This document shows, one piece after another, positions 54,351-62,042 of a stretch of 64,000 nt of DNA. Each line of letters opens with the position of its first letter. Position 1 is the stretch's first letter. The notes beneath the pieces were generated by a model. That model ran no database searches. It had not been told where the DNA came from and saw only the letters and a program-made list of their open reading frames with translations. The stretch covers positions 124,001-188,000 of the forward strand of contig NZ_MLFK01000007.1 of the NCBI RefSeq assembly GCF_001879205.1, in the 5' to 3' direction. Source of the DNA: Flavobacterium johnsoniae. GTDB lineage: Bacteria > Bacteroidota > Bacteroidia > Flavobacteriales > Flavobacteriaceae. Position numbers and translations under genes: made by a program.

Positions 54351-54962
54351 ATGGGGCGAAGATTACTTTTAGGGATGTTATTTCTTTTGAGTGTAAAAAT
54401 CATGGCACAAGAGAAGGATTCCAGACTTTGCCTTGGTTTAAATTATGGTTTTGGAAGTGAATTCAATAATACGGATTACACTTTTATCAATCACTTTTAT
54501 AAGCTGCAATTGTATTATAAGTTGAGCGAAACAAAACACTTTCAGTATGAAATTTTAATACAGCCCGAAATTAATTTTGCAAAACATCAATTATTAAATT
54601 TTTATTTTGTTAAACCGGAGACACCGGATTATCAGCAAAAAAGAGAAGATTATACGCAGTTAAAAGAGGTGAGGGAATATGTGTTGAATCTCGGTTTTCT
54701 AGTTCGAAAGCCAATTGGTAAAAGCTGTTCAGTTTATGTTTTGGGCAGTATTGGTCCGATGATAAATGATACCGAAACTGAAAGAATGTCTAAAGGATTC
54801 GCTTTTGCCGATGTTTTAGCGCTTGGTTTTTCTTTTAAAATGAAAAAGATTCACTTTGATATTCGGCCAGAAATCCGACATGTTTCTAACGCAGGTTTAA
54901 GCGGTAAAAATGGAGGATATAATACTAGAAATATAGAATTTGGAGTTTCATATTCGTTATAA
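54351..54962 (+). CDS. Outer-membrane acyloxyacyl hydrolase / PagL-like lipid A deacylase
   Basis: 203 aa; signal peptide MGRRLLLGMLFLLSVKIMAQ, then an eight-strand barrel. The C-terminal motif RHVSNAGL...NGGYNTRN matches the PagL family RHxSNAxL pattern with His177, Ser179 and a candidate acidic residue Glu196, the expected catalytic triad. It would remove a fatty acid from lipid A on the outer membrane. TATATTTA close to the start (54316-54330) is a one-mismatch -7 box. Convergent with lgt. Confidence 0.8.
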   Translation: MGRRLLLGMLFLLSVKIMAQEKDSRLCLGLNYGFGSEFNNTDYTFINHFYKLQLYYKLSETKHFQYEILIQPEINFAKHQLLNFYFVKPETPDYQQKREDYTQLKEVREYVLNLGFLVRKPIGKSCSVYVLGSIGPMINDTETERMSKGFAFADVLALGFSFKMKKIHFDIRPEIRHVSNAGLSGKNGGYNTRNIEFGVSYSL

Positions 54963-54963
54963 A

Positions 54964-54992
54964 AAAGCCCGGTATTTTACATACCGGGCTTT
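54964..54992. terminator. Bidirectional terminator between PagL-like gene and lgt
   Basis: 12-bp perfect stem AAAGCCCGGTAT/ATACCGGGCTTT with a 5-nt loop (TTTAC), A-tract before and T after; serves both convergent genes. Confidence 0.88.
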
Positions 54993-55018
54993 ATATTTAT
55001 AAGGTTCTATTCTTGCGA

Positions 55019-55951
55019 CTAAGAAGCTGCTAAAGGGTTTCTTTTGGCTCTTATAATAAAGAAAAGACCAATGATGATAAAAGGAATACTTAACCATTGT
55101 CCGGTTGAGAATAAGCCTAATTCTTCTTCAATACCGCCCTGGCTTTCTTTTACAAATTCAACAATAAAGCGAACTATAAATAAAAGAACTAAAAACAACC
55201 CGAATAAATATCCTGATCTAAGTCTCGCATTGGTTTTCCAATACAAGAAATATAAGATTGCAAATACAAAGATGTAGCAAAATGCTTCGTATAATTGCGT
55301 TGGATGTTTTGCTGGAACCTGTGCTAATAAATCAGCAAATTTAGGATCTGAAGCAATGGCATTATAAGCTTCTTTTGGATTTGCAATTTGTGTTGCATTT
55401 ACTGCTTCGGCTTTGCTGAATTTATCGTGTAAAAATCGAATTCCAAATGCAGATGTAGTTTCATGACCAATAATTTCTGAGTTCATGAAGTTTCCTAAAC
55501 GAACAAAGATAGCACCACTGGCAACAGGAATTACAACACGGTCTAAAATCCATAATAACGGACGTTTTAGAATTATTTTGCTGTAGTAATACATCGCAAT
55601 TATAATAGCAATTGCAGCACCATGACTTGCTAAGCCCTGAAATCCTGTGAATTCGAATTTTGGTTCGAATTTAAATGGTAAAAATATTTCAAGTAAATGA
55701 TTTCTGAAATATTCCCAATCGTAGAATAAAACATGTCCTAAACGAGCACCAATTAAAGTTGCTAAAACAGTCCAGACAAAAAGAGAATCTAATTTGTCAA
55801 TTGGTTCATGTTCGCGTTCGAAAATCTTTTTCATCAGGAACCATCCTAAACCAAAAGCAATTACGAACATTAAACTGTAGTAACGAATCATAAAAAATCC
55901 TAAATCTATTCCTTCTGAAGGATTCCAAACGATATTTAAAGGCTGTGTCAT
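55019..55951 (-). CDS. lgt: Prolipoprotein diacylglyceryl transferase
   Basis: 310-aa inner-membrane enzyme that lipidates the lipobox cysteine, first step of lipoprotein maturation. Signature VRLGNFMNSEIIGHET with the catalytic Arg-Asn and essential His; GLASHGAAIAI; HPTQLYEAF with another essential His. Seven helices. Its two lipoprotein clients in this window are the genes at 3308 and 7163. First gene stop 51 bp after the terminator; yidD and cysS follow upstream on the same strand. Confidence 0.96.
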   Translation of the reverse strand: MTQPLNIVWNPSEGIDLGFFMIRYYSLMFVIAFGLGWFLMKKIFEREHEPIDKLDSLFVWTVLATLIGARLGHVLFYDWEYFRNHLLEIFLPFKFEPKFEFTGFQGLASHGAAIAIIIAMYYYSKIILKRPLLWILDRVVIPVASGAIFVRLGNFMNSEIIGHETTSAFGIRFLHDKFSKAEAVNATQIANPKEAYNAIASDPKFADLLAQVPAKHPTQLYEAFCYIFVFAILYFLYWKTNARLRSGYLFGLFLVLLFIVRFIVEFVKESQGGIEEELGLFSTGQWLSIPFIIIGLFFIIRAKRNPLAAS

Positions 55952-56018
55952 ATAGTGTAATGTTTTATTATATTTTGTAAAAATAGAGATTAAATATGGA
56001 GCAAATCTTTAGAAAAAG

Positions 56019-56267
56019 TTAATGTTTGTGTGAACATTTCTTTTCGGGAACGGGATCGTAACCTGTCCTTCCCCATGGGTGGCAGCTTAAAATTCGTTTT
56101 ATTCCTAAATATCCTCCATAGAATAATCCATGTATTTGCAATGCCTGAATCATATAAGTTGAGCATGTTGGCTCAAACCTGCACGAAGCGGGTGTAAAAG
56201 GTGAAATAGCAGTTTGATAAAAGCGCACCAGTATTACAAACGGATATATTAGAATTTTTGAAAACAT
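56019..56267 (-). CDS. yidD: YidD membrane protein insertion factor
   Basis: 82 aa, a small amphipathic protein that aids membrane protein insertion by YidC. Canonical signature [51 protein letters not shown]. It sits 67 bp upstream of lgt on the same strand. Confidence 0.96.
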   Translation of the reverse strand: MFSKILIYPFVILVRFYQTAISPFTPASCRFEPTCSTYMIQALQIHGLFYGGYLGIKRILSCHPWGRTGYDPVPEKKCSHKH

Positions 56268-56281
56268 ATTTTCTAGTAATC

Positions 56282-56352
56282 AGTGATCAGTATTTAGTAT
56301 TTAGATTTAAACCTTGCTTTAAAGGATCGCTAAATATTGAATACTGAACACT
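56282..56352. repeat. Imperfect CAGT inverted repeat, 23-bp arms
   Basis: Arms 56282-56304 and 56330-56352 pair at 19 of 23 positions around a 25-bp loop, between yidD and cysS. Shares the CAGTATT/AACTGA vocabulary of the tandem tract at 17376. Confidence 0.65.
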
Positions 56353-56361
56353 TCATTTTAT

Positions 56362-57840
56362 TTAGATACTAAAAGAAGTTCCTTCTTTACCATCTTTTAA
56401 CTGAATTCCTAAAGCAATTAACTGATCACGAATTTGATCTGAAAGTGCAAAATTCTTATCAGCTCTTGCTTGATTCCTCATCCCGATAAGCATGTTTACA
56501 ACGCCTTCTAATTTGTCGTTATTGCTGTCGGCTGCTTTCTCATCGCTTAAGCCTAAAACATCAAAAACAAAAGCGTTTATAGCTGTTGAGAATGTTTTTA
56601 GATCTTCGGCAGAAATGGTCTCTTTACCTTCTTTTAGTAAATTGATGTAACGAACTGCCTCAAATAACTGCGCAATTAAAATTGGTGTATTGAAATCGTC
56701 GTTCATGGCATCATAACAAGCTTGTTTCCAAGATGTAAAATTAATAGAGCTTGAAGAGCTTGTGTTGATTGCCGGCAAAGCTTCAATAGCTTCCATTAAT
56801 CTTTTGTATCCTTTTTCTGCAGCTGTAATGGCATCATCTGAGAAATCTAAAATGCTTCTGTAGTGGGCTTGTAACATGAAAAAACGTGTTACAGAAGCAG
56901 AAAATGCTTTACTTAAGATAGTATTGTCTCCGCTTAGTATCTCTCCTGGTAAAATATTATTTCCCGTAGATTTTGCCATTTTCTTTCCGTTTAGGGTAAG
57001 CATATTGGCATGCATCCAGTAATTTACCGGCGACTGTCCTGTACAAGCTTCATTTTGAGCAATTTCACATTCGTGGTGTGGGAATTTTAAATCCATTCCG
57101 CCTCCATGAATGTCGAAGTGATTACCTAAATATTTAGTACTCATGGCTGTACATTCTAAGTGCCAGCCAGGAAAGCCATCGCTCCAGGGTGAAGGCCATC
57201 TCATGATATGCTCCGGCTCAGCTTTTTTCCAAAGTGCAAAATCCTGCGGATTTCTTTTGTCTGACTGACCATCAAGATCACGGGTATTGGCAAGCATATC
57301 TTCGATATTTCTGCCGCTTAAAACTCCGTAATTATTAGTTTCGTTATATTTTACCACATCAAAATAAACAGATCCGTTAGCCACATAGCCAATTCCGGTA
57401 TCAATGATTTTTTTGATGATTTCAATTTGTTCAATAATATGTCCAGTAGCTGTAGGTTCGATACTTGGCGGTAAAAAGTTGAAAGCTTTTAGAATGTCAT
57501 GAAAATCAACTGTGTATCGTTGAACAACTTCCATTGGTTCTAATTGCTCCAAACGTGCTTTTTTGGCAATTTTATCTTCACCTTCATCTACATCATCTAC
57601 AATATGACCAACATCGGTAATATTACGAACGTAACGAACTTTGTAATCAAGATGTAAAAAATACCTGAAAATTACGTCGAAAGACATAAAAGTCCTTACG
57701 TTTCCTAAATGTACATTACTATAAACCGTTGGTCCGCAAACATACATTCCAACATTTCCTTCATGGATTGGTTTGAAATTTTCTTTTTCACCCGAAAGCG
57801 AATTGTATATTTTTAGAGGCTGCGTTGTATATAAAGGCAT
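56362..57840 (-). CDS. cysS: Cysteinyl-tRNA synthetase
   Basis: 492-aa class Ia synthetase. Zinc-site Cys in YVCGPTVY and in WHLECTAMS, plus [12 protein letters not shown] motif variant VHLGN; KMSKS motif KMAKSTGN; C-terminal DALR-type helical domain with [12 protein letters not shown]. All expected domains present. Standalone with repeats on both sides. Confidence 0.97.
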   Translation of the reverse strand: MPLYTTQPLKIYNSLSGEKENFKPIHEGNVGMYVCGPTVYSNVHLGNVRTFMSFDVIFRYFLHLDYKVRYVRNITDVGHIVDDVDEGEDKIAKKARLEQLEPMEVVQRYTVDFHDILKAFNFLPPSIEPTATGHIIEQIEIIKKIIDTGIGYVANGSVYFDVVKYNETNNYGVLSGRNIEDMLANTRDLDGQSDKRNPQDFALWKKAEPEHIMRWPSPWSDGFPGWHLECTAMSTKYLGNHFDIHGGGMDLKFPHHECEIAQNEACTGQSPVNYWMHANMLTLNGKKMAKSTGNNILPGEILSGDNTILSKAFSASVTRFFMLQAHYRSILDFSDDAITAAEKGYKRLMEAIEALPAINTSSSSSINFTSWKQACYDAMNDDFNTPILIAQLFEAVRYINLLKEGKETISAEDLKTFSTAINAFVFDVLGLSDEKAADSNNDKLEGVVNMLIGMRNQARADKNFALSDQIRDQLIALGIQLKDGKEGTSFSI

Positions 57841-57851
57841 ATTTTAATTTG

Positions 57852-57893
57852 TTGTTTAACCGTTTATTTGTTTAACCGTTTAATCGTTTAATT
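57852..57893. repeat. TTGTTTAACCGTTTA direct repeats, left flank of four-helix gene
   Basis: Two 15-bp direct copies at 57852 and 57868 (16-bp step), then TAATCGTTTAATT. Together with the right flank it brackets the four-helix-bundle gene. Confidence 0.7.
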
Positions 57894-57934
57894 CTTGATT
57901 TTTTAAATTGTGTAAACGTTTTTTGCGTTTTTTA

Positions 57935-58297
57935 TTATTGTGAAAGATAGTACTTTTTTAAACTATTTATCTGATTGCAGATTTTTTCAATTTTTTCGCG
58001 AGATTCCTTATATTCCGTTTCTGACACATAATTTAAGTCTTTCGAAATAATTAAGTGATTCAAAGTTTCCATTGCCGATGAATATGAGATCGTTAAAAAA
58101 TGAGCCTTATCTTTATTTGTATTCCGTGATGTTCCTTCTGCAATATTTGTCGCAATTGAAGATGAACTTCTTTTAATTTGAGAAGTTATTCCGAACAATT
58201 CATTTGATGGAAATTTACTAGTTAATTTATAAATATCCAAAATAAACATTCTTGCATTTTGCCAAACCTCTAGCTTTTCAAATGAAAAAATATACAT
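57935..58297 (-). CDS. Four-helix-bundle protein (S23/intervening-sequence-like)
   Basis: 120 aa, all-helical, family signature FEKLEVWQNARMFILDIY, FGITSQIKRSSSSIATNIAEG and FLTISYSSAMETLNHL. Such proteins are common in rRNA intervening sequences and as solitary genes in Bacteroidota; diversity-generating retroelement Avd proteins share the fold but none of that machinery is nearby. It sits alone between cysS and folE, with AAACGATTAAAC-type repeats on both sides. Function unknown. Confidence 0.88.
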   Translation of the reverse strand: MYIFSFEKLEVWQNARMFILDIYKLTSKFPSNELFGITSQIKRSSSSIATNIAEGTSRNTNKDKAHFLTISYSSAMETLNHLIISKDLNYVSETEYKESREKIEKICNQINSLKKYYLSQ

Positions 58298-58318
58298 TAT
58301 TTTCTCTTTAATTGTTGA

Positions 58319-58388
58319 TTTGTTTAATCGTTTTATCGAAATTAAGAATTACAATAAGCGATTAAACAAATTAACGATTTATCGATTA
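58319..58388. repeat. TTTGTTTAATCG inverted repeat, right flank of four-helix gene
   Basis: Perfect 12-bp arms 58319-58330 and 58359-58370, then AATTAACGATTTATCGATTAAAC. Same words as at 50033 and 57852. Confidence 0.72.
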
Positions 58389-58390
58389 AA

Positions 58391-59062
58391 CTAAAATTGA
58401 GTTTCCAGTTTAATATAGTCTAAAAATTCTCTCTTTGTTTGAGGATCTTTGAATTTTCCGCCAAATTCAGACGTTACAGTGCTGCTTTCGATGTCTTTAA
58501 TTCCTCTTGAATTTACGCAAAGGTGTTTTGCATCGATAACGCAGGCCACATCTTCGGTTCCTAAAGCTTTTTGAAGTTCCTGAACAATCTGCATGGTTAA
58601 ACGCTCCTGAACCTGAGGTCTTTTTGCATAATATTCAACAATACGGTTCATTTTAGATAAACCGATAACTCTTCCGCTTGAAATGTAAGCAACGTGAGCA
58701 CGGCCAATAATTGGAAGTAAATGATGTTCGCAGGTAGAATAAACGGTTATGTTTTTTTCTACTAACATTTCACCATACTTGTAATTGTTGTCAAAAGTTG
58801 AAGCTTTTGGTTGTTTTGAAGGGTTTAAACCGCCAAAAATCTCCTTTACAAACATTTTTGCCACTCGGTTTGGAGTACCTTTTATGCTGTCATCTGTTAA
58901 ATCCATTCCAAGTGTTTGAAGAATGTTTTCAACATCTTTTTTAATTTTTTCTATTTTTTCATCATCAGTTAAGTCGAAAGCGTCCGCTCTAAGAGGGTTT
59001 TTTGCATTACTGCTGAAGTGATTGTCACCTATTTCGTCTAAAAAATCGTCGTTATTTATCAT
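58391..59062 (-). CDS. folE: GTP cyclohydrolase I
   Basis: 223-aa enzyme making 7,8-dihydroneopterin triphosphate from GTP for folate and pterins. Zinc site in YSTCEHHLLPIIGRAHVAYI (Cys, two His) and second Cys in HLCVNSRGIKD; SKMNRIVEYYAKRPQVQERL near the substrate pocket. Zn-dependent type I form. Start MINNDDFLDEIG; no partner genes adjacent. Confidence 0.96.
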   Translation of the reverse strand: MINNDDFLDEIGDNHFSSNAKNPLRADAFDLTDDEKIEKIKKDVENILQTLGMDLTDDSIKGTPNRVAKMFVKEIFGGLNPSKQPKASTFDNNYKYGEMLVEKNITVYSTCEHHLLPIIGRAHVAYISSGRVIGLSKMNRIVEYYAKRPQVQERLTMQIVQELQKALGTEDVACVIDAKHLCVNSRGIKDIESSTVTSEFGGKFKDPQTKREFLDYIKLETQF

Positions 59063-59206
59063 TAAAAACTACTATTATAATGGGTATATCTTTTTAAGGC
59101 GGTAAAGATAATTAATAAATAGGAAACCTTTTCTATGCTTTTATTATTTAATCGATCCTTTTTTGATATAATCTAAATTTGATCTGATTACGACTTTTTT
59201 AAAATA

Positions 59207-59239
59207 CAAAAGACAATAACTTATCGTTATTGTCTTTTG
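59207..59239 (-). terminator. Terminator of the aminotransferase gene
   Basis: Perfect 14-bp stem CAAAAGACAATAAC (59207-59220) with complement (59226-59239); on the minus strand it is followed by a T-rich stretch, 20 bases after the aminotransferase stop. Confidence 0.75.
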
Positions 59240-59259
59240 GAAGTTTAAGTTTAGTATGT

Positions 59260-60456
59260 TTATTTATTGTTGTATGCGAAAAGTGCTTCTTTTAAAATAT
59301 TTACAGCAGTAATTAAATCTTTTTTATTTAATACATACGCAATTCGAACCTGATTTAGTCCCATTCCCGGAGTCGAATAAAATCCGGCTGCGGGAGCCAC
59401 CATCACTGTTTCTCCATTTAAATCGTAACTTTCTAAAAGCCATTGGGCAAAATCATCAGAGTTTTCTATTGGCAGTTGTGCAATGCAGTAAAAAGCACCT
59501 TTTGGTTTTGTTACAATTACACCTTCAATTTTGTTTAGTTCTGCAATTAAAGTGTTACGTCGCTCTTTATATTCTGCAATTACTTCGTCAAAATAACTTT
59601 GCGGTGTGTCAATTGCAGCTTCGCAGGCAATCTGCTCAATTGTTGGCGGGCTTAAACGTGCCTGGGCAAATTTCATAACCGTTGCCAGAACATCTTTATT
59701 TTTAGTAATTAAACAGCCAATTCGCGCGCCGCACATACTGTAGCGTTTAGAAACTGAATCTACCATGATTACATTTTGCTGTACATCTTCTAAATTCATC
59801 ACAGAAAAATGCACATCATCTCCATCATATAAAAACTCACGATAAACTTCGTCAGCAATTAGATACAAATCGTATTTTTTGATTAAACCTGCTAATTGTT
59901 TAATCTCGGTTTCAGAGTATAAATAACCCGTTGGATTTCCGGGATTACAAATTAAAATGGCTTTTGTTTTTGGCGTAATCAATTTTTCGACTTCTTCGAT
60001 ACTTGGCAAAGCAAATGCCGTTTCGATAGTCGAAACAAGAGGTACAACGGTTGCACTTGTTGATGATGCAAATGCGTGATAATTAGCATAAAAAGGTTCC
60101 GGAATGATGATTTCATCTCCCGGATCTGTAATCGTGGCCAGTGCAAACAAAAGGGCTTCAGAGCCACCAGTCGTAACAATGATGTCTTCTGAGTTAACAT
60201 TTACATTTTGGCGTTGGTAAAATTGAGCTAATTTTTTTCTGTAGCTTTCATATCCGGCTGACGGACTGTATTCTATAAGAGTTAAATCAATATTTTTTAC
60301 CGCCTCGATGGCCACTTCGGGTGTCTTGATATCCGGTTGACCAATGTTTAAATGATACACTTTGTGTCCTTTTTGCTTTGCGATATCTGCATAAGGAGCA
60401 AGCTTGCGTATCGGTGATTCGGGCATGTTTCTGCCTTTGTTTGAAATTGTTGGCAT
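59260..60456 (-). CDS. Class I/II pyridoxal-phosphate aminotransferase
   Basis: 398 aa fold-type I aminotransferase of the aspartate aminotransferase class; start at 60456 gives MPTISNKGRNMPESPIRKL, a family-typical N-terminus (41 upstream in-frame codons are rejected). IGQPDIKTPE, ILICNPGNPTG, VDSVSKRYSMCGARIGCL with the PLP Lys in SVSKRYS, and RIAYVLNK (carboxylate Arg). Likely aspartate or aromatic substrate; specificity open. Confidence 0.9.
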   Translation of the reverse strand: MPTISNKGRNMPESPIRKLAPYADIAKQKGHKVYHLNIGQPDIKTPEVAIEAVKNIDLTLIEYSPSAGYESYRKKLAQFYQRQNVNVNSEDIIVTTGGSEALLFALATITDPGDEIIIPEPFYANYHAFASSTSATVVPLVSTIETAFALPSIEEVEKLITPKTKAILICNPGNPTGYLYSETEIKQLAGLIKKYDLYLIADEVYREFLYDGDDVHFSVMNLEDVQQNVIMVDSVSKRYSMCGARIGCLITKNKDVLATVMKFAQARLSPPTIEQIACEAAIDTPQSYFDEVIAEYKERRNTLIAELNKIEGVIVTKPKGAFYCIAQLPIENSDDFAQWLLESYDLNGETVMVAPAAGFYSTPGMGLNQVRIAYVLNKKDLITAVNILKEALFAYNNK

Positions 60457-60578
60457 GAGATTTTTTATTGAAGTGCAAATTTGCATTTTTTTTTCGAATT
60501 TAACGTAAACAATACGAGTACTTATAAAAATGTAACAATAATAAATATATTTACTAATTTTATAATAAAATATTGTCA

Positions 60579-61907
60579 ATGAAAAAATATATTGTGTTGT
60601 TTTTTGTGGTATTGCTGCCTTTTTGTTTAAATGCTCAAGATAATTTCATTATCGAAAACAACAAAAAAAAGGCTGTAATTCCTTTTAAATTGTTAAATAA
60701 CCTGATTTTTATTCCGATTAAAGTAAACGGAATAGAACTAAATTTTCTGCTGGACTCAGGTGTAGAAGAAACTATTTTGTTTAGTATGGATGAAATGCAG
60801 GAAGTTAAATTTAACAATGTTGAGAAAATCAAACTTAGAGGACTGGGCTCTGAAAAAGAAATAGAAGGGCTTAAATCTACAAAAAACACTTTTGAAACTT
60901 ACGGACTAAAATCGAATAACCATATGTTATATGTTATTTTAGATCAGAGTTTTAATTTGTCGTCGCATATTGGTATTCCGGTGAATGGAATTATTGGATA
61001 CAAATTTTTCAAGAACAATATAGTCGAAATCAATTATGAAAAACGAAAAATAACAGTATATGAAGACAAACAGGAGATTCAGAAAAAGCTGGATAAAAAG
61101 TTTAAATTAATTCCGATCACTATAGAACGGTCTAAGCCTTATATTTCTACAACAGCTGTTGTAGACAGTATCGAAATTCAGGCAAAACTACTAATTGATA
61201 TTGGTAACAGCGATGCTTTCTGGATTTTCGAAAATTCAAAAATTAAGCTTCCCAAAAAGAACTTTCCTGACTTTTTAGGAAAAGGGTTTAGCGGTGATAT
61301 CGAAGGACATCGTGCACGAATTCATATGTTTTCAATCGATGAGTTTGATTTTAAAAAACCAATAGTTGCTTTTCCAGATTCGTTATCTATTATAAATGTT
61401 AAAATGGTTAAAGACCGAATTGGATCGGTTGGAGGAGAAGTTTTAAAACGATTTAATATCGTTTTAGATTATAGGGACCAAAAGCTTTATCTTAAAAAAA
61501 ATAATAAATTTTCAGACCCCTTTACATATAATAAAAGTGGTATTACCATTCAGCATAACGGACTTCAATGGGTTCAGGAAACGGTGCATTTAGAAACGGT
61601 GCAGGTGGTTTCGACAGTGAGTGAAAATGAAATGAATCAAAACAATAATGGCGGTAATTTTAGATATAAGTTTTTATTGAAACCGGTTTATGAGATTGTA
61701 AACATCAGAAAACATTCGGCGGCAGAAAAATGCGGTCTGCAAAAAGGAGATATTATTATCAGTATCAATAACGAGAGACCTTACAAATATTCTTTACAGC
61801 AGATTAATCAGCTTTTAAAATCAGAAGAAGACAGATGGATTACGATTGATGTAGAAAGAAACAGCCTTATTTTAAAATTTAGATTCAGACTAGAAGATGA
61901 ATTGTAA
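60579..61907 (+). CDS. Secreted retropepsin-like aspartyl protease with PDZ domain
   Basis: 442 aa; ATG at 60579 gives the signal peptide MKKYIVLFFVVLLPFCLNAQ. Two halves each have the retropepsin motif: NFLLDSGVEETILF (D59 in DSG) and KLLIDIGNSDAFWIF (D in DIG, an unusual variant), resembling a two-lobed pepsin fold. A PDZ domain follows from about residue 345 (SAAEKCGLQKGDIIISINNERP). Probably processes envelope proteins. Alone, divergent from the aminotransferase with 122 bp between. Confidence 0.85.
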   Translation: MKKYIVLFFVVLLPFCLNAQDNFIIENNKKKAVIPFKLLNNLIFIPIKVNGIELNFLLDSGVEETILFSMDEMQEVKFNNVEKIKLRGLGSEKEIEGLKSTKNTFETYGLKSNNHMLYVILDQSFNLSSHIGIPVNGIIGYKFFKNNIVEINYEKRKITVYEDKQEIQKKLDKKFKLIPITIERSKPYISTTAVVDSIEIQAKLLIDIGNSDAFWIFENSKIKLPKKNFPDFLGKGFSGDIEGHRARIHMFSIDEFDFKKPIVAFPDSLSIINVKMVKDRIGSVGGEVLKRFNIVLDYRDQKLYLKKNNKFSDPFTYNKSGITIQHNGLQWVQETVHLETVQVVSTVSENEMNQNNNGGNFRYKFLLKPVYEIVNIRKHSAAEKCGLQKGDIIISINNERPYKYSLQQINQLLKSEEDRWITIDVERNSLILKFRFRLEDEL

Positions 61908-62042
61908 TTTCTTTTTTAATAATTTTCATTTTAGATTCAAATTTGTGGCTTAGTTTGTATCTATTTTAAAAATTAATAAGAAAATTAAGTTTTTTAAGAA
62001 AGTAAGCTCATATTTTATTATGTTTAACGAAAATAATAATAT

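Noticed and set aside
60457..60579. Long N-terminal extension of the aminotransferase
   Set aside because: Would overlap the divergent protease gene and is hydrophobic and non-homologous; ATG at 60456 gives the family N-terminus.
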